From Mycobacteroides abscessus ATCC 19977 (GTDB taxonomy: Bacteria; Actinomycetota; Actinomycetes; Mycobacteriales; Mycobacteriaceae): 64,000 nt of DNA. The stretch is taken from NCBI RefSeq assembly GCF_000069185.1, contig NC_010397.1:3720001-3784000 (forward strand). The letters run 5' to 3'. Numbering within the stretch: the stretch's first letter is position 1; the number at the start of each line of letters is the position of its first letter. Made by a program: the position numbers and the translations under genes. Shown in pieces: positions 46,695 to 56,101 of the stretch. The notes beneath the pieces are model-generated. The model was not told the origin of the DNA. It searched no databases and was given only the letters and a program-made list of their open reading frames with translations.

Positions 46695-48314
46695 TCATTC
46701 ATATACACCCTCCACATACCAACGTTGCCTGCGGAAATGCAGGAGCAGCGCCTGGCCGCCGCCGCTACTTTCGAGCAGCACCTGGGCCCGTGCGGCCACC
46801 GAAACAGACGTCGGTTCCCGCTCCTCCCACCATCTCTCGTCGATCGGCCACGGCCCCGCCCACCAGCTCAGCTCCCAGCGCCCGTTTCCCCGCCGAACCC
46901 TCGCCGGTTCTCCCGAGAACATTCCCCGCCCGGTTACCGTCACCGGGGCGCCGTCGACATCCAACAACTCCACCGGTTCGTCGGATAACACCACCGGAGC
47001 CGGATCGGGCAGCTTTCCCGGCCATGGGGCACTGGGATCGGCTCGTGGTCTCAACTCATCACCCAAGGGCACCAAGGTAATTCGCTCCGCCGGGCCACGC
47101 CCACCACTGATCACTCCCACCTGTACCGACTCCTCTCCCAATAGGTCCTGAACCCGCGTCAGCGCACGACGTGCCCGCTGCCGTTCCTCAGCGCCCACCG
47201 CTCCCCACAACGTCAGCTGTAACGCCTCGGCGGTCACCACCTCGACCGGCTCGAGCCGCAACAGCGCCACCGGTCCGTCCAGACAGCGGCGCCGAGCAAG
47301 CCAGCCGTCAAGCTGCCAGCGCACCCGGTCCGCGGTCGCCTCCTCGGTGAGCGGTTCAGCACACCGCCATACCCGGGACAACTCCTGTCCATCCACCGTG
47401 ACGGCATGAATGGCCAACCGGGAACAGGCCACTCCCGCCGAGGACAGCCTCTCGTGCAGTCTCACCGCCAGCGTTCGCCCCGCGAAAGCCGCCGCATCCA
47501 CCCGATCGATCGGCGGATCGCAGGACAACTCGACCCCCAGTTCTGCCGGCACCGCATGCCCCGAGGGCGGACGTTGCGATTCGGCTCGCGCATGTCGATG
47601 CGCTTGCACCGCGTCATCATCGAACCGCGAGGCGACATCCGCCCGCGCCAGTTCCGCGAAAGCCCCGATGGTACGAATGCCCATGCGCCACAACAGGTCC
47701 ACCAAATCTTCTCGTTGCGGGTGGCACAGACTGGGTTCAGCGGCCAGCTCTTTGACCGACAATGGGGCCAGAAACTGCGCATCGCCACCCGGCGGAACCA
47801 GCGCCGCGTGCCGCGCGGCATACACCGCCGTGGACATCTGATCGGCGATGCCCACCTGGCATTCGGCCCCGGCCACCGACACCGCGTCGGCCAGTCGTTC
47901 CGCCGCGGCATGCTCGCTGCCGAAATAGCGTGCGGCGCCGGTCACCGGCAGTGCCAGCAGTCCGGGACGCAGAATCTCTGCCCCCGGCACCAGATCGTCC
48001 ACCGCCGCGATCATCGGTTCGAAGAACCGCGCGTCGCGGTCGGCGTCGGCCACCGCGATATGCAGCTGCGGACAACGCGCTTGGGACTCGCGCCGCCGCA
48101 TACCCCGCCGTACTCCCAGCGCCCGTGCCGCAGCGGTGCATGCCGTCACCCTGTTGGCCAGAGTCACCGCCACGGGCCGAGTGGCGGGAAGATCTGCCAT
48201 CGCCGCAGCGGCCACCGCAGGCCAGTCCGGACACCACATAGCCAGCACCCGTGGCGCTTTGCGCCGTTCTTTTCTCGGCTTTTCAGGCAGATCTGATCGC
48301 ACCACGACTGCCAC
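46695..48314 (-). CDS. imuB: ImuB, catalytically inactive Y-family polymerase subunit
   Basis: About 539 residues. The N-terminal Y-family fold begins [14 protein letters not shown], without the D-x-D-x-F-F-A-S-V-E of active DinB polymerases. ImuB acts as a hub that brings DnaE2 to the beta clamp. The clamp-binding Q-L-T-L-W-G is present about two thirds along, followed by a C-terminal domain that binds its partners. Corresponds to Rv3394c. The start is uncertain: GTG codons at 48314, 48305 and 48302 lie behind GGGAGG, all overlapping the 3' end of imuA'. Confidence 0.9.
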   Translation of the reverse strand: MAVVVRSDLPEKPRKERRKAPRVLAMWCPDWPAVAAAAMADLPATRPVAVTLANRVTACTAAARALGVRRGMRRRESQARCPQLHIAVADADRDARFFEPMIAAVDDLVPGAEILRPGLLALPVTGAARYFGSEHAAAERLADAVSVAGAECQVGIADQMSTAVYAARHAALVPPGGDAQFLAPLSVKELAAEPSLCHPQREDLVDLLWRMGIRTIGAFAELARADVASRFDDDAVQAHRHARAESQRPPSGHAVPAELGVELSCDPPIDRVDAAAFAGRTLAVRLHERLSSAGVACSRLAIHAVTVDGQELSRVWRCAEPLTEEATADRVRWQLDGWLARRRCLDGPVALLRLEPVEVVTAEALQLTLWGAVGAEERQRARRALTRVQDLLGEESVQVGVISGGRGPAERITLVPLGDELRPRADPSAPWPGKLPDPAPVVLSDEPVELLDVDGAPVTVTGRGMFSGEPARVRRGNGRWELSWWAGPWPIDERWWEEREPTSVSVAARAQVLLESSGGGQALLLHFRRQRWYVEGVYE

Positions 48315-48975
48315 ACACCTCCCGTCCGCCCCGACCACGTACCCGCACCGCCGTCCGCACCCCACGAATCCTCCCCAGGCCGCAGGCCGACACCCCGTCG
48401 TAACCGGTTATCTGCGCCTGCAACCGAACCGAGGCGCCCTCCCAGTCCCCGCCGACAGCCAACAGCGTGCACCCGTTGCTGTGCGCCCGGGCCACTATCG
48501 CGCGGGCCGACGTCGAGGTCACCTGGCGCCCTCCCAGACCCAGCACCACCAGATCCATCCCATCCATGAGCACCGAGGCCACCTCCACCGCGCTCAGGCC
48601 CGGGCGGGGAATCAACGCCAGGCGGCTCAGGTCCGCCCCCCGCTCCACCGCGGCCAACACGCTCACCTCGGGCATGCCCACAATCGCGGCATAACCGCCC
48701 GCGGCCGTCACCGAAGCCACCACCTCCAAGGGCAACGACCGGGCCCCACCGGCCACCGCGACCGTGCCGCGCCGCAACACATGACCTATCGACCTGGCCA
48801 GCGCATCGGAACCTGGCAGCAAAGACTGTGCATCCGGCAGCGCCTCCGGAAAGTGCCCCGCAGCGGACCGGTCCCCACCGACCTTCCCCGATATCGCCGC
48901 CATCTGCTGCCGAAGCTTTTGCAGCTGGTCAGCACGGTTTACCAGCGCTTCGTCGGCGGCCGCCACTGCCGTCAC
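48283..48975 (-). CDS. imuA': ImuA' mutasome accessory protein
   Basis: About 230 residues. RecA-like region without a canonical Walker [34 protein letters not shown]. Needed with ImuB and DnaE2 for damage-induced mutagenesis. The GTG at 48975 has GGAGG 7 nt upstream. The in-frame ATG at 49008 lies inside the LexA box, so it is unlikely to be transcribed as a start. Overlaps imuB. Corresponds to Rv3395c. Confidence 0.85.
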   Translation of the reverse strand: MTAVAAADEALVNRADQLQKLRQQMAAISGKVGGDRSAAGHFPEALPDAQSLLPGSDALARSIGHVLRRGTVAVAGGARSLPLEVVASVTAAGGYAAIVGMPEVSVLAAVERGADLSRLALIPRPGLSAVEVASVLMDGMDLVVLGLGGRQVTSTSARAIVARAHSNGCTLLAVGGDWEGASVRLQAQITGYDGVSACGLGRIRGVRTAVRVRGRGGREVCGSRGAIRSA

Positions 48976-49000
48976 AACCGCACCTCCAGGCACACTTGAA

Positions 49001-49016
49001 TAGAACATATGTTCGA
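49001..49016. promoter_or_regulatory. LexA (SOS) box of imuA'-imuB
   Basis: TAGAACATATGTTCGA matches the mycobacterial SOS consensus with one mismatch (TAGAAC for TCGAAC). It sits immediately upstream of imuA'. Confidence 0.9.
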
Positions 49017-49148
49017 TGTCTGGAGTAAACACCCAGCCACCGACAACCGTCAAGGCAGCAGCTGGGAGCAGAAGCTATCTGCCGACACGCCGCATTGCGG
49101 CGGATTCGCACATGTTCGCCACAAGATGGCGTGTGGACGGACCGAGCG
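49017..49148. other. Intergenic stretch between imuA' and the response regulator
   Basis: No gene is supported. It holds a short perfect stem CGCCGC-ATT-GCGGCG (49088-49102), preceded by GCCGACACGCCGC, the same 13-mer found in the hairpin at 19389. This may end the response-regulator transcript, which runs into it from the right. Confidence 0.4.
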
Positions 49149-49796
49149 TCAGTCGAGCTGGCGGGTATGGGCCCAGCGCGTCAACGCGTTGCGGTTGGAC
49201 TGCTGGGTCTTGCGCAGCACATTAGAGGCGTGAGTCTCTACCGTCTTCACCGAGATCACCAAATCCTCGGCGATCTCGCGGTAGGTGTATCCGCGGGCGA
49301 GGAGCCGCAGCACCTCAAGCTCACGCGGAGTCAACGAATCCAGTTCCGGATCCAGCGCCGGTTCCGGGGCATTCGATCGCCCGGTGAACGAATCGAGCAC
49401 AAATCCGGCCAACCGTGGACTGAACACCGCGTCGCCACCGGCCACCCGGCGTACCGCATCGGCGAGCTCACTCCCCGAAATCGTCTTGGTGACATAGCCT
49501 CTGGCCCCAGCCCTGATCACCGCGATGACATCCTCGGCGGCATCGGACACACTGAGCGCCAGGAAAACAGGGCATACCGGTCCTATTGTTCCGTTGATGA
49601 CGGCCACCCCACCGCCCGAGGGCATGTGCACATCGAGCAGCACCACATCCGGTGCACTGGAACGTATTCCGGCGACGGCCTCAACAACCGACCCGGCCTC
49701 ACCCACGATCTCGATATCCGATTCACCGGCCAGCTCGGCCCGCACCCCGGACCGGAACACCCCGTGATCGTCGACCAGGAATACCCGCAACATCAT
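49149..49796 (-). CDS. LuxR/NarL-type response regulator (EsrR-like)
   Basis: 215 residues. The receiver domain (1-~120) has the phosphoacceptor Asp in V-V-L-L-D-V-H-M-P near 56. The C-terminal LuxR helix-turn-helix reads L-T-P-R-E-L-E-V-L-R-L-L-A-R-G-Y, then V-K-T-V-E-T-H. The start overlaps the kinase stop by 4 bp, so the two are coupled. The layout of PspC-kinase, regulator, divergent PspC protein and guaA resembles the EsrISR envelope-stress system of Corynebacterium glutamicum; the assignment is inference from domain content and location. Confidence 0.85.
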   Translation of the reverse strand: MMLRVFLVDDHGVFRSGVRAELAGESDIEIVGEAGSVVEAVAGIRSSAPDVVLLDVHMPSGGGVAVINGTIGPVCPVFLALSVSDAAEDVIAVIRAGARGYVTKTISGSELADAVRRVAGGDAVFSPRLAGFVLDSFTGRSNAPEPALDPELDSLTPRELEVLRLLARGYTYREIAEDLVISVKTVETHASNVLRKTQQSNRNALTRWAHTRQLD

Positions 49797-51070
49797 TGCT
49801 CCTTCTCGTCGACATCGTTGGCCTTGTACGGCATAATAATTCGCACCTCGGTGCCCTTGCCGATCTCCGACTTGATCTGCACCTGCCCACCGCGGCGTAG
49901 CACTCTGGCCTTGATGGAGCGCGCGATGCCCTGCCGATCCTGCGGCACCTCCTCGGGATCAAACCCCTTACCCCGATCCCTGACGAAGACGCTGATCTGG
50001 CCGGGTTCCACCTCGGCATACAGGTTGATATCCGATTGCCCGGAATGCTTGGCCGCGTTCACCAACGCCTCGCGGGTGGCTCCGACCAACGCACGCCCGG
50101 TCTCGGGCTCCAGCGCCAGGTCGGCGTCACCGACTATCACCGGACTGACCGCCACGGTGTGCGTGTCCTCGACCTCGCCGGCCACCGCGCGCAGCTCCTG
50201 CGCCAGCGACGAATCCGACGCAGCCCCCGCAGAGAACAGCCAGCTGCGCAGCTCCCGTTCCTGACTGCGCGCCAGACGCAACACCTCACTGGGATTGTCG
50301 GTGCGCTTCTGGATCAATGCCAGTGTCTGAAGCACCGAATCATGCAGATGCGAGGCGATCTCATCACGTTCCTCGGTGCGGATACGGGCGGCCCGCTCGA
50401 TACCCAGCGCACGCCACAACCGCAACCACAACGGCACCGTCAACAACACCGCGCCCACCAACGTGGCCGCGATGGCCACCAGCGAATCACGCAAAGAGGA
50501 CAGGTCCACATTGCGCAGGACCACCACCGCGATCCCACCGAAGACCAGCGCCGCACCGGCGACTACCCGGACCAGCGTCAGCATAGACGGCCTGCCGGGC
50601 GCTCCTAATACCGCCAAACTTGGTCCCTGCGCATCAAATTCGCGCCACACCACCGCAAGCCCGGTCAACGCCAACACGGTCGGGAATACCAGCGACGCCG
50701 CCGAGCCGCTGACCGTCGACATCAGGATGATCAACGCGGCAAGGCTCAACAGCAACAGCCCGGTGGCCCGCCTGCGGTCGGTGGCGCTGACGGCGGCGAC
50801 GTCGTCACCCGGCGGCATCAGCATCCACAGCAGTCCGTACGCCACGATGCCCATCCCGCTGGCGGCTCCCAGCACCGCGAAGGCCAACCGCACCCGGAAC
50901 ACCGGGACGTCGAGATGGTCGGCAAGCCCTCCGGCGACACCGGCCACCACTCGCCCACCGGTCCGCCGGCGTAACGGCGGCGCGGCGGTCAGCCGATTTC
51001 CGCCCGCGAAGGCATTCCGGAACCTGGGACTCACCTCTGCGATACTGCCATGGCAAAGCTCCCCCGGCAT
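49793..51070 (-). CDS. PspC-domain sensor histidine kinase (EsrS-like)
   Basis: 425 residues. An N-terminal PspC domain (about 30-95: V-V-A-G-V-A-G-G-L-A-D-H-L-D-V-P) is followed by several membrane helices (about 105-220). A HisKA_3 dimer domain with the phosphoacceptor His in E-I-A-S-H-L-H-D-S-V-L-Q comes next, then the ATPase with R-D-R-G-K-G-F-D-P. The start could also be the GTG at 51034, giving V-S-P-R-F-R-N-A-F. It signals to the coupled regulator. The divergent PspC protein probably acts as a membrane input or inhibitor. Confidence 0.85.
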   Translation of the reverse strand: MPGELCHGSIAEVSPRFRNAFAGGNRLTAAPPLRRRTGGRVVAGVAGGLADHLDVPVFRVRLAFAVLGAASGMGIVAYGLLWMLMPPGDDVAAVSATDRRRATGLLLLSLAALIILMSTVSGSAASLVFPTVLALTGLAVVWREFDAQGPSLAVLGAPGRPSMLTLVRVVAGAALVFGGIAVVVLRNVDLSSLRDSLVAIAATLVGAVLLTVPLWLRLWRALGIERAARIRTEERDEIASHLHDSVLQTLALIQKRTDNPSEVLRLARSQERELRSWLFSAGAASDSSLAQELRAVAGEVEDTHTVAVSPVIVGDADLALEPETGRALVGATREALVNAAKHSGQSDINLYAEVEPGQISVFVRDRGKGFDPEEVPQDRQGIARSIKARVLRRGGQVQIKSEIGKGTEVRIIMPYKANDVDEKEQ

Positions 51071-51154
51071 CGGGCTTGTCCCTGAAGCCCCTATTTCAAA
51101 GATCAGGGTGAATCCTGATGGCGGACATGCGCGCGGCTGGGCACCATAGCTTTC

Positions 51155-52324
51155 ATGGACACGGATACCACCACCAAACGGACCCCGTCCTCCACGCTGT
51201 CAGACATGTGGCGGACTCGCCCGTTGCGGCTGCCCGGACACGGCAAGCTCGCCGGTATTGCCGCGGGAATCGGCTACCGCTACAACGTAGATCCGCTCCT
51301 GGTACGCGTAATTTTCGTGGTGACAACGATTTTCGGCGGCGCCGGCGCCATCATGTACGTAGCGTGCTGGCTGCTCATGCCCACCGCCCGCTACACCACC
51401 CCGTATCACGAGTCCAAGGTGAAGATGGTCTTCTGGATCATCGTCCTGCTGCTCATCGGCGGGCCCTTCATCGACCCCGACCGCGATCCGTGGGGATTCG
51501 TCAGCGCCGCAGTCCTGCTCGGAGGCTGGTATCTGCTCTACCAGCGCCAGACCGAGCCCCCGTCGGCTCCGCCGGTCGCCACTGACCAGCCTCCCGCCCC
51601 GGATGCCCAGCCGGACACCACGACAGCCCCGGTCGATGTGGGCAAACCGGAAACCGAACCGCTATCGGCGCCCTTGCCGCCGCCCCCGCCCACCTGGAGC
51701 CCACCGGGGATGTCACCCTTCACCTGGGATCTGCCCGACCCGACCCCGCTGCCGGCCCCACCGGCCAAACCCAAGTCACGCGTGGCCCCGGTAACCATCG
51801 GCGCCATGCTGATCGTCAGCGCCCTGCTCGTGGCTGTCGGGCTCCTGGGCGGCAGCTGGGTGACTCCGGTGGTGGTCGCCGCGGCGGCGCTGGTGATTGT
51901 CGGCATAGGGATGTTGGTGGGAGCGTGGTTTCGCAGTGGCTATTCGTTGCTCTTCCTGGCCGTGCCGCTGGCCGGATTCGTCATCGTCGCGTCCTCGATA
52001 GGGCCGTTGGAGGTGTCTCTCAACATCGGTGACCAAAGCTACCGCCCCACAGAGACTTCCGAGATCGATGACTATTACGAGGTCGGCATCGGCACCATAA
52101 CTCTCGACCTGACCGGGGTCACGCTCACCAGCGACAAGACCGTGAACATCGATGCCGGGATGGGCGATATCGAGGTGCTGATTCCGTCGGCCATGAATGT
52201 GCGCACCAGATGCGAGGTGAGCGTCGGCAGCTTCGACTGCCTGCCCACGCCAGTCGGTACCGGTCCGGTGCTGACCATCAACGCCACGGCCAATGTAGGG
52301 AGTATTGAGGTGCGACGTGTCTGA
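51155..52324 (+). CDS. PspC-domain membrane protein (EsrI-like)
   Basis: 389 residues. The PspC domain (about 25-85: G-H-G-K-L-A-G-I-A-A-G-I-G-Y-R-Y-N-V-D-P) is followed by a helix near 90-105. A Pro-rich cytosolic linker (about 130-205) and three helices (about 210-285) come next. The C-terminal beta-rich domain ends V-G-S-I-E-V-R-R-V and resembles the LiaF/cell-wall-active-antibiotic-response domain. It is divergent from the PspC kinase by 84 bp, and a small membrane gene overlaps its end. Likely senses envelope damage and restrains the kinase, by analogy to EsrI. Confidence 0.78.
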   Translation: MDTDTTTKRTPSSTLSDMWRTRPLRLPGHGKLAGIAAGIGYRYNVDPLLVRVIFVVTTIFGGAGAIMYVACWLLMPTARYTTPYHESKVKMVFWIIVLLLIGGPFIDPDRDPWGFVSAAVLLGGWYLLYQRQTEPPSAPPVATDQPPAPDAQPDTTTAPVDVGKPETEPLSAPLPPPPPTWSPPGMSPFTWDLPDPTPLPAPPAKPKSRVAPVTIGAMLIVSALLVAVGLLGGSWVTPVVVAAAALVIVGIGMLVGAWFRSGYSLLFLAVPLAGFVIVASSIGPLEVSLNIGDQSYRPTETSEIDDYYEVGIGTITLDLTGVTLTSDKTVNIDAGMGDIEVLIPSAMNVRTRCEVSVGSFDCLPTPVGTGPVLTINATANVGSIEVRRV

Positions 52325-52610
52325 GAACACCAACGAACCAGTGACCAACACCGACATCACCGGCATCGCCGCCGAGGCGGCAGATCAGACCGAATCCGCG
52401 CCCGAAACAGCCAGCGAGGAAAAGACCCGGCCCTCTGTTGTTCTTGCCCTATCCGGGCTGGTGGCCGTGCTGGTCGGAGGATGGGCCCTCACTGGCGAAG
52501 ACTTCGTCGCATTGATACACAGCGACCTGCTGGGCTGGCTCGCGATCGCCATCGCTATCGCCATCGGCGTTGCGCTGGTGGCAGTTCCGACCAGGCGCGG
52601 CCGTAGCTAG
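52317..52610 (+). CDS. Small membrane protein downstream of the PspC gene
   Basis: 97 residues: an acidic, Thr/Glu-rich soluble N-terminus (about 1-40) and two membrane helices (about 43-60, 70-90). The GTG at 52317 overlaps the preceding stop by 8 bp. It is presumably made with the EsrI-like protein. Family unknown. It converges on guaA with a 4-bp gap. Confidence 0.65.
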   Translation: MSENTNEPVTNTDITGIAAEAADQTESAPETASEEKTRPSVVLALSGLVAVLVGGWALTGEDFVALIHSDLLGWLAIAIAIAIGVALVAVPTRRGRS

Positions 52611-52614
52611 TGGA

Positions 52615-54195
52615 TCACTCCCATTCGATGGTGCCAGGCGGCTTGCTGGTGATGTCCAGCACCACCCGGTTCACCTCGGGGACCTCGTTGGTGATCCGCG
52701 TCGAAATCCGCTCCAGTACCTCGTAGGGCAACCGAGTCCAGTCGGCGGTCATCGCGTCCTCGCTGGACACCGGTCGCAGCACGATGGGATGTCCGTACGT
52801 GCGTCCGTCGCCCTGTACTCCGACCGAGCGCACATCGGCCAACAACACCACCGGGCACTGCCAGATATTGCGGTCCTGTCCCGCAGCGGTAAGTTCCTCG
52901 CGCGCAATGGCATCGGCGCGGCGCAGGGTGTCCAGCCGATCGGGCGTGACCTCGCCGACGATCCTGATGGCCAGGCCTGGTCCCGGGAAGGGCTGACGGC
53001 CGACGATTTCCTCGGGCAGCCCCAGTTCACGGCCCACCGCGCGGACCTCGTCCTTGAACAACAGCCGCAGCGGCTCCACGAGAGTGAAGGTCAGGTCTTC
53101 GGGCAACCCGCCCACATTGTGGTGGCTCTTGATGTTGGCCGTACCGCTGCCGCCGCCAGACTCGACGACATCCGGATACAGCGTGCCCTGGACCAAGAAT
53201 TGGATACCCGCAGTGTCGTCGCGTCGCGAGTCGCCGACGACATCGGAGACCGCGCCCTCGAAGGACCGGATGAATTCGCGGCCAATGATTTTGCGTTTGG
53301 CCTCCGGATCGGTGACCCCGGCCAGCTCGCCCAGGAATGTCTCCGACGCGTCCACGGTCACCAACGTGGCGCCGGTCGCCGCCACGAAATCATGCTCGAC
53401 CTGAGCCCGCTCACCACTGCGCAGCAGACCGTGATCAACAAATACACAGGTCAACCTGTCGCCGATGGCACGTTGCACCAAAGCCGCCGCCACCGCGGAA
53501 TCGACCCCGCCCGACAACGCGCACAGCGCGCGTCCCTCACCGATCTGCGTGCGCACCTGCTCGACGAGTGTCTCGGCGATATTGGCTGCGGTCCATGCCG
53601 ATTCGATGCCGGCGAACTCATGCAGAAAGCGGCTCAGCACCTGCTGTCCATGCGGCGAGTGCAGCACCTCGGGGTGGTACTGCACCCCGGCCAGCCGTCG
53701 TTCCCGATTCTCGAACGCCGCCACCGGGGCGCCCTCGCTGCTGGCGACGACGGTAAAACCCTGTGGTGCCTCGGTAACCGCGTCGCCATGGCTCATCCAC
53801 ACCGGCTGCACATCGGGCAGGCCTTCATGCAGGTCTCCGCCGGCGACCGTTAGCTCGGTACGGCCATACTCGCTGGTGCCGGTGTGCGCGACGGTTCCGC
53901 CGAGCACCTGCGCCATGGCCTGGAAGCCGTAGCAGATGCCGAAAACCGGGACATCCAAATCGAATACGCCGGGATCGAGCTGAGGCGCGCCCTCTTCGTA
54001 GACGCTCGACGGACCACCGGAGAGCACGATCGCCCGGGGGTTGCGTCCCTTGATCTCCTCGACACTCGCCGAATGCGGGATCACCTCAGAGAACACCCGC
54101 GCCTCACGCACGCGACGTGCGATCAGCTGCGCGTACTGTGCCCCGAAGTCGATGACCAGAACCGGTCTGTCGCCATGCTGCTCCGTTTGCGCCAC
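52615..54195 (-). CDS. guaA: GMP synthase (glutamine-hydrolysing)
   Basis: Converts XMP, ATP and glutamine to GMP. 526 residues. The class I amidotransferase domain has its Cys in G-I-C-Y-G-F-Q-A-M near 95. The ATP pyrophosphatase P-loop L-S-G-G-V-D-S-A-V is near 235, and a C-terminal dimerisation domain follows. The start is GTG at 54195 with TAAGCT (54207-54202 on the minus strand) 6 nt upstream and no Shine-Dalgarno sequence, so it is probably leaderless. Corresponds to Rv3396c. guaB3 and guaB2 are close by. Confidence 0.96.
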   Translation of the reverse strand: MAQTEQHGDRPVLVIDFGAQYAQLIARRVREARVFSEVIPHSASVEEIKGRNPRAIVLSGGPSSVYEEGAPQLDPGVFDLDVPVFGICYGFQAMAQVLGGTVAHTGTSEYGRTELTVAGGDLHEGLPDVQPVWMSHGDAVTEAPQGFTVVASSEGAPVAAFENRERRLAGVQYHPEVLHSPHGQQVLSRFLHEFAGIESAWTAANIAETLVEQVRTQIGEGRALCALSGGVDSAVAAALVQRAIGDRLTCVFVDHGLLRSGERAQVEHDFVAATGATLVTVDASETFLGELAGVTDPEAKRKIIGREFIRSFEGAVSDVVGDSRRDDTAGIQFLVQGTLYPDVVESGGGSGTANIKSHHNVGGLPEDLTFTLVEPLRLLFKDEVRAVGRELGLPEEIVGRQPFPGPGLAIRIVGEVTPDRLDTLRRADAIAREELTAAGQDRNIWQCPVVLLADVRSVGVQGDGRTYGHPIVLRPVSSEDAMTADWTRLPYEVLERISTRITNEVPEVNRVVLDITSKPPGTIEWE

Positions 54196-54250
54196 CGGCT
54201 TAGCTTAGTGGTGCTGGGGGCACCTCCCACGTGGGGGGATTGGCCCGGAT

Positions 54251-56008
54251 CTAACTGGCCGAGCTCACCGGTTCGATCGGCAGACGCCGCAGCGCCCCCG
54301 GGGCATCGGCGGGGACCACCGGGTGCACCGGGGGCACCGGGGCCATCCGCTGATACGGCAGGCCCTGCTCCGGACGCAGATCCGTCTCACCCTTGTTGGG
54401 CCACAACGACGCCGCACGCTCGGCCTGTGCGGTAATGCTCAGTGACGGGTTGACGCCCAGGTTGGCCGAGATCGACGCTCCGTCCACCACGTACATGGTC
54501 GGGTAGCCGTACACCCGGTGGTAGGGGTCGATGACGCCGTTCTCCGGGCTGGTACCGATCACGGCACCGCCCAGGAAGTGCGCGGTCAGCGGAATGTTGA
54601 ACAGCTCGCCCCAGGTGCCGCCGGCAACGCCGTCGATCTTGGCGGCCAGGCGCCGCGTGGCCTCGTTACCCGCGGGAATCCAGGTGGGGTTGGGCTCCCC
54701 GTGGCCTTGCTTGCTGTCCAGACGCCGCCAGAACAACGTCTTCTTGGTGAAGGTGGTGATCGAGTTGTCCAGGTGCTGCATGACCAGCGCGATAACGGTG
54801 CGCTCGCTCCACTGCGTCACGTTGAACATCCGGAACGTGCCCCGCCAGTCGGCACGGGCGTTCTCAATAAGCTGGCGCCACCTCGACTTCGGCCCATCGC
54901 CGTCGGTCATCAGGGTCTGCAGCAGCCCCATCGCGTTGGAGCCCTTGCCGTAACGGACCGGCTCGATATGGGTGTCGCTGGTCGGGTGGAAGGAAGACGT
55001 GATGGCCACACCGTGGGTGAGGTCCAGGTCGTCCTTGTACTCCAACCGGCCCGCGCCGACGATGGATTCGGAGTTTGTGCGGGTCAGCACGCCCAGCCGC
55101 TGTGACAGCTTGGGCAGCAACCCCTTGTCCTTCATCTTGAACAGCAGGTTCTGCGTGCCCCAGGTGCCGGCGGCCAACACCACGTACTTGGCCGTGTAGG
55201 TCTTGCGCTGCTTACGCACCCAACGGCCGGTGGACTTGGTGGAGACGCGCCAGACACCGTCCGCGCCCTGCTGCACCGCGGTCACGGTGGTGAGCGGAAT
55301 GACCTGGGCACCATTGGATTCAGCCAGTCCCAGGTAGTTCTTGACCAGAGTGTTCTTGGCGCCGACCCGGCAGCCGGTCATGCAGGATCCACACTCGGTG
55401 CAGCCCACCCGGTCGGGTCCGGCCCCGCCGAAGTATGGATCGGGAACTTTGACGCCAGGGGTCTTGGTGCCGTCGGGCCCGAAGTACACACCCACTGGTG
55501 TCGCGACAAAGGTGTCGCCGGCACCCATGTCGTCGGCAACCTCCTTGATGAGCCGGTCGGCGTCGGTGAAGGTGGGGTTCTTCACCACACCGAGCATCCG
55601 CTGGGCCTGCTCATAGTGGGGTGAGAGTTCGGCGCGCCAGTCGGTGATGCCCTTCCACTGCGGATCGTTGAAGAACGGGTCCGGTGGCACGTAGAGGGTG
55701 TTGGCGTAGTTCAGCGAGCCTCCACCCACCCCGGCACCGGCCAGGATCATGCAGTTGCTCAGCAGGTGGATCCGCTGGATGCCGAAGCACTTGAACATCG
55801 GCGCCCATAGGAACTTGCGCAGATCCCATGAGGTCTCGGCGAATTCCTCGTCCGCGAACCGTCGGCCCGCCTCCAGGACACCTACGCGATAACCCTTCTC
55901 GGTCAGGCGCATGGCGGTGACGCTTCCGCCGAATCCGGATCCGACGATCAGTACGTCAAAGTCGGTATCTGCTTCGGGCTTTACAGGGACTGCTGCCGGT
56001 GATGACAT
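54251..56008 (-). CDS. choD: GMC-family cholesterol oxidase
   Basis: 585 residues. The FAD-binding V-G-S-G-F-G-G-S is near 22-29. A Cys-rich insert C-T-E-C-G-S-C-M-T-G-C near 205 and the late N-P-S-L-S-I-T-A motif near 550 match Rv3409c ChoD. Annotated cholesterol oxidase, although its role in sterol catabolism is disputed for M. tuberculosis. It follows guaB3 in the same direction, with 93 bp holding two inverted repeats between. GGAGG lies about 10 nt before the ATG. Confidence 0.87.
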   Translation of the reverse strand: MSSPAAVPVKPEADTDFDVLIVGSGFGGSVTAMRLTEKGYRVGVLEAGRRFADEEFAETSWDLRKFLWAPMFKCFGIQRIHLLSNCMILAGAGVGGGSLNYANTLYVPPDPFFNDPQWKGITDWRAELSPHYEQAQRMLGVVKNPTFTDADRLIKEVADDMGAGDTFVATPVGVYFGPDGTKTPGVKVPDPYFGGAGPDRVGCTECGSCMTGCRVGAKNTLVKNYLGLAESNGAQVIPLTTVTAVQQGADGVWRVSTKSTGRWVRKQRKTYTAKYVVLAAGTWGTQNLLFKMKDKGLLPKLSQRLGVLTRTNSESIVGAGRLEYKDDLDLTHGVAITSSFHPTSDTHIEPVRYGKGSNAMGLLQTLMTDGDGPKSRWRQLIENARADWRGTFRMFNVTQWSERTVIALVMQHLDNSITTFTKKTLFWRRLDSKQGHGEPNPTWIPAGNEATRRLAAKIDGVAGGTWGELFNIPLTAHFLGGAVIGTSPENGVIDPYHRVYGYPTMYVVDGASISANLGVNPSLSITAQAERAASLWPNKGETDLRPEQGLPYQRMAPVPPVHPVVPADAPGALRRLPIEPVSSAS

Positions 56009-56052
56009 CGTTGGCCTACCTCCGCGTGGTCACGTTACCGACCAGTATGAAA

Positions 56053-56089
56053 TACAACCAGGGGGGTATTGTAAATTAGGTCACCCTAA
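56053..56089. promoter_or_regulatory. Two inverted repeats upstream of choD
   Basis: TACAA (56053-56057) and TTGTA (56069-56073) flank a G-rich spacer. TTAGG (56076-56080) and CCTAA (56085-56089) form a second, tighter repeat. Both lie in the choD promoter interval, with TACAAT usable as a minus-strand -10. They could be operators for unknown regulators. Confidence 0.35.
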
Positions 56090-56101
56090 ATAGACACATG
56101 T

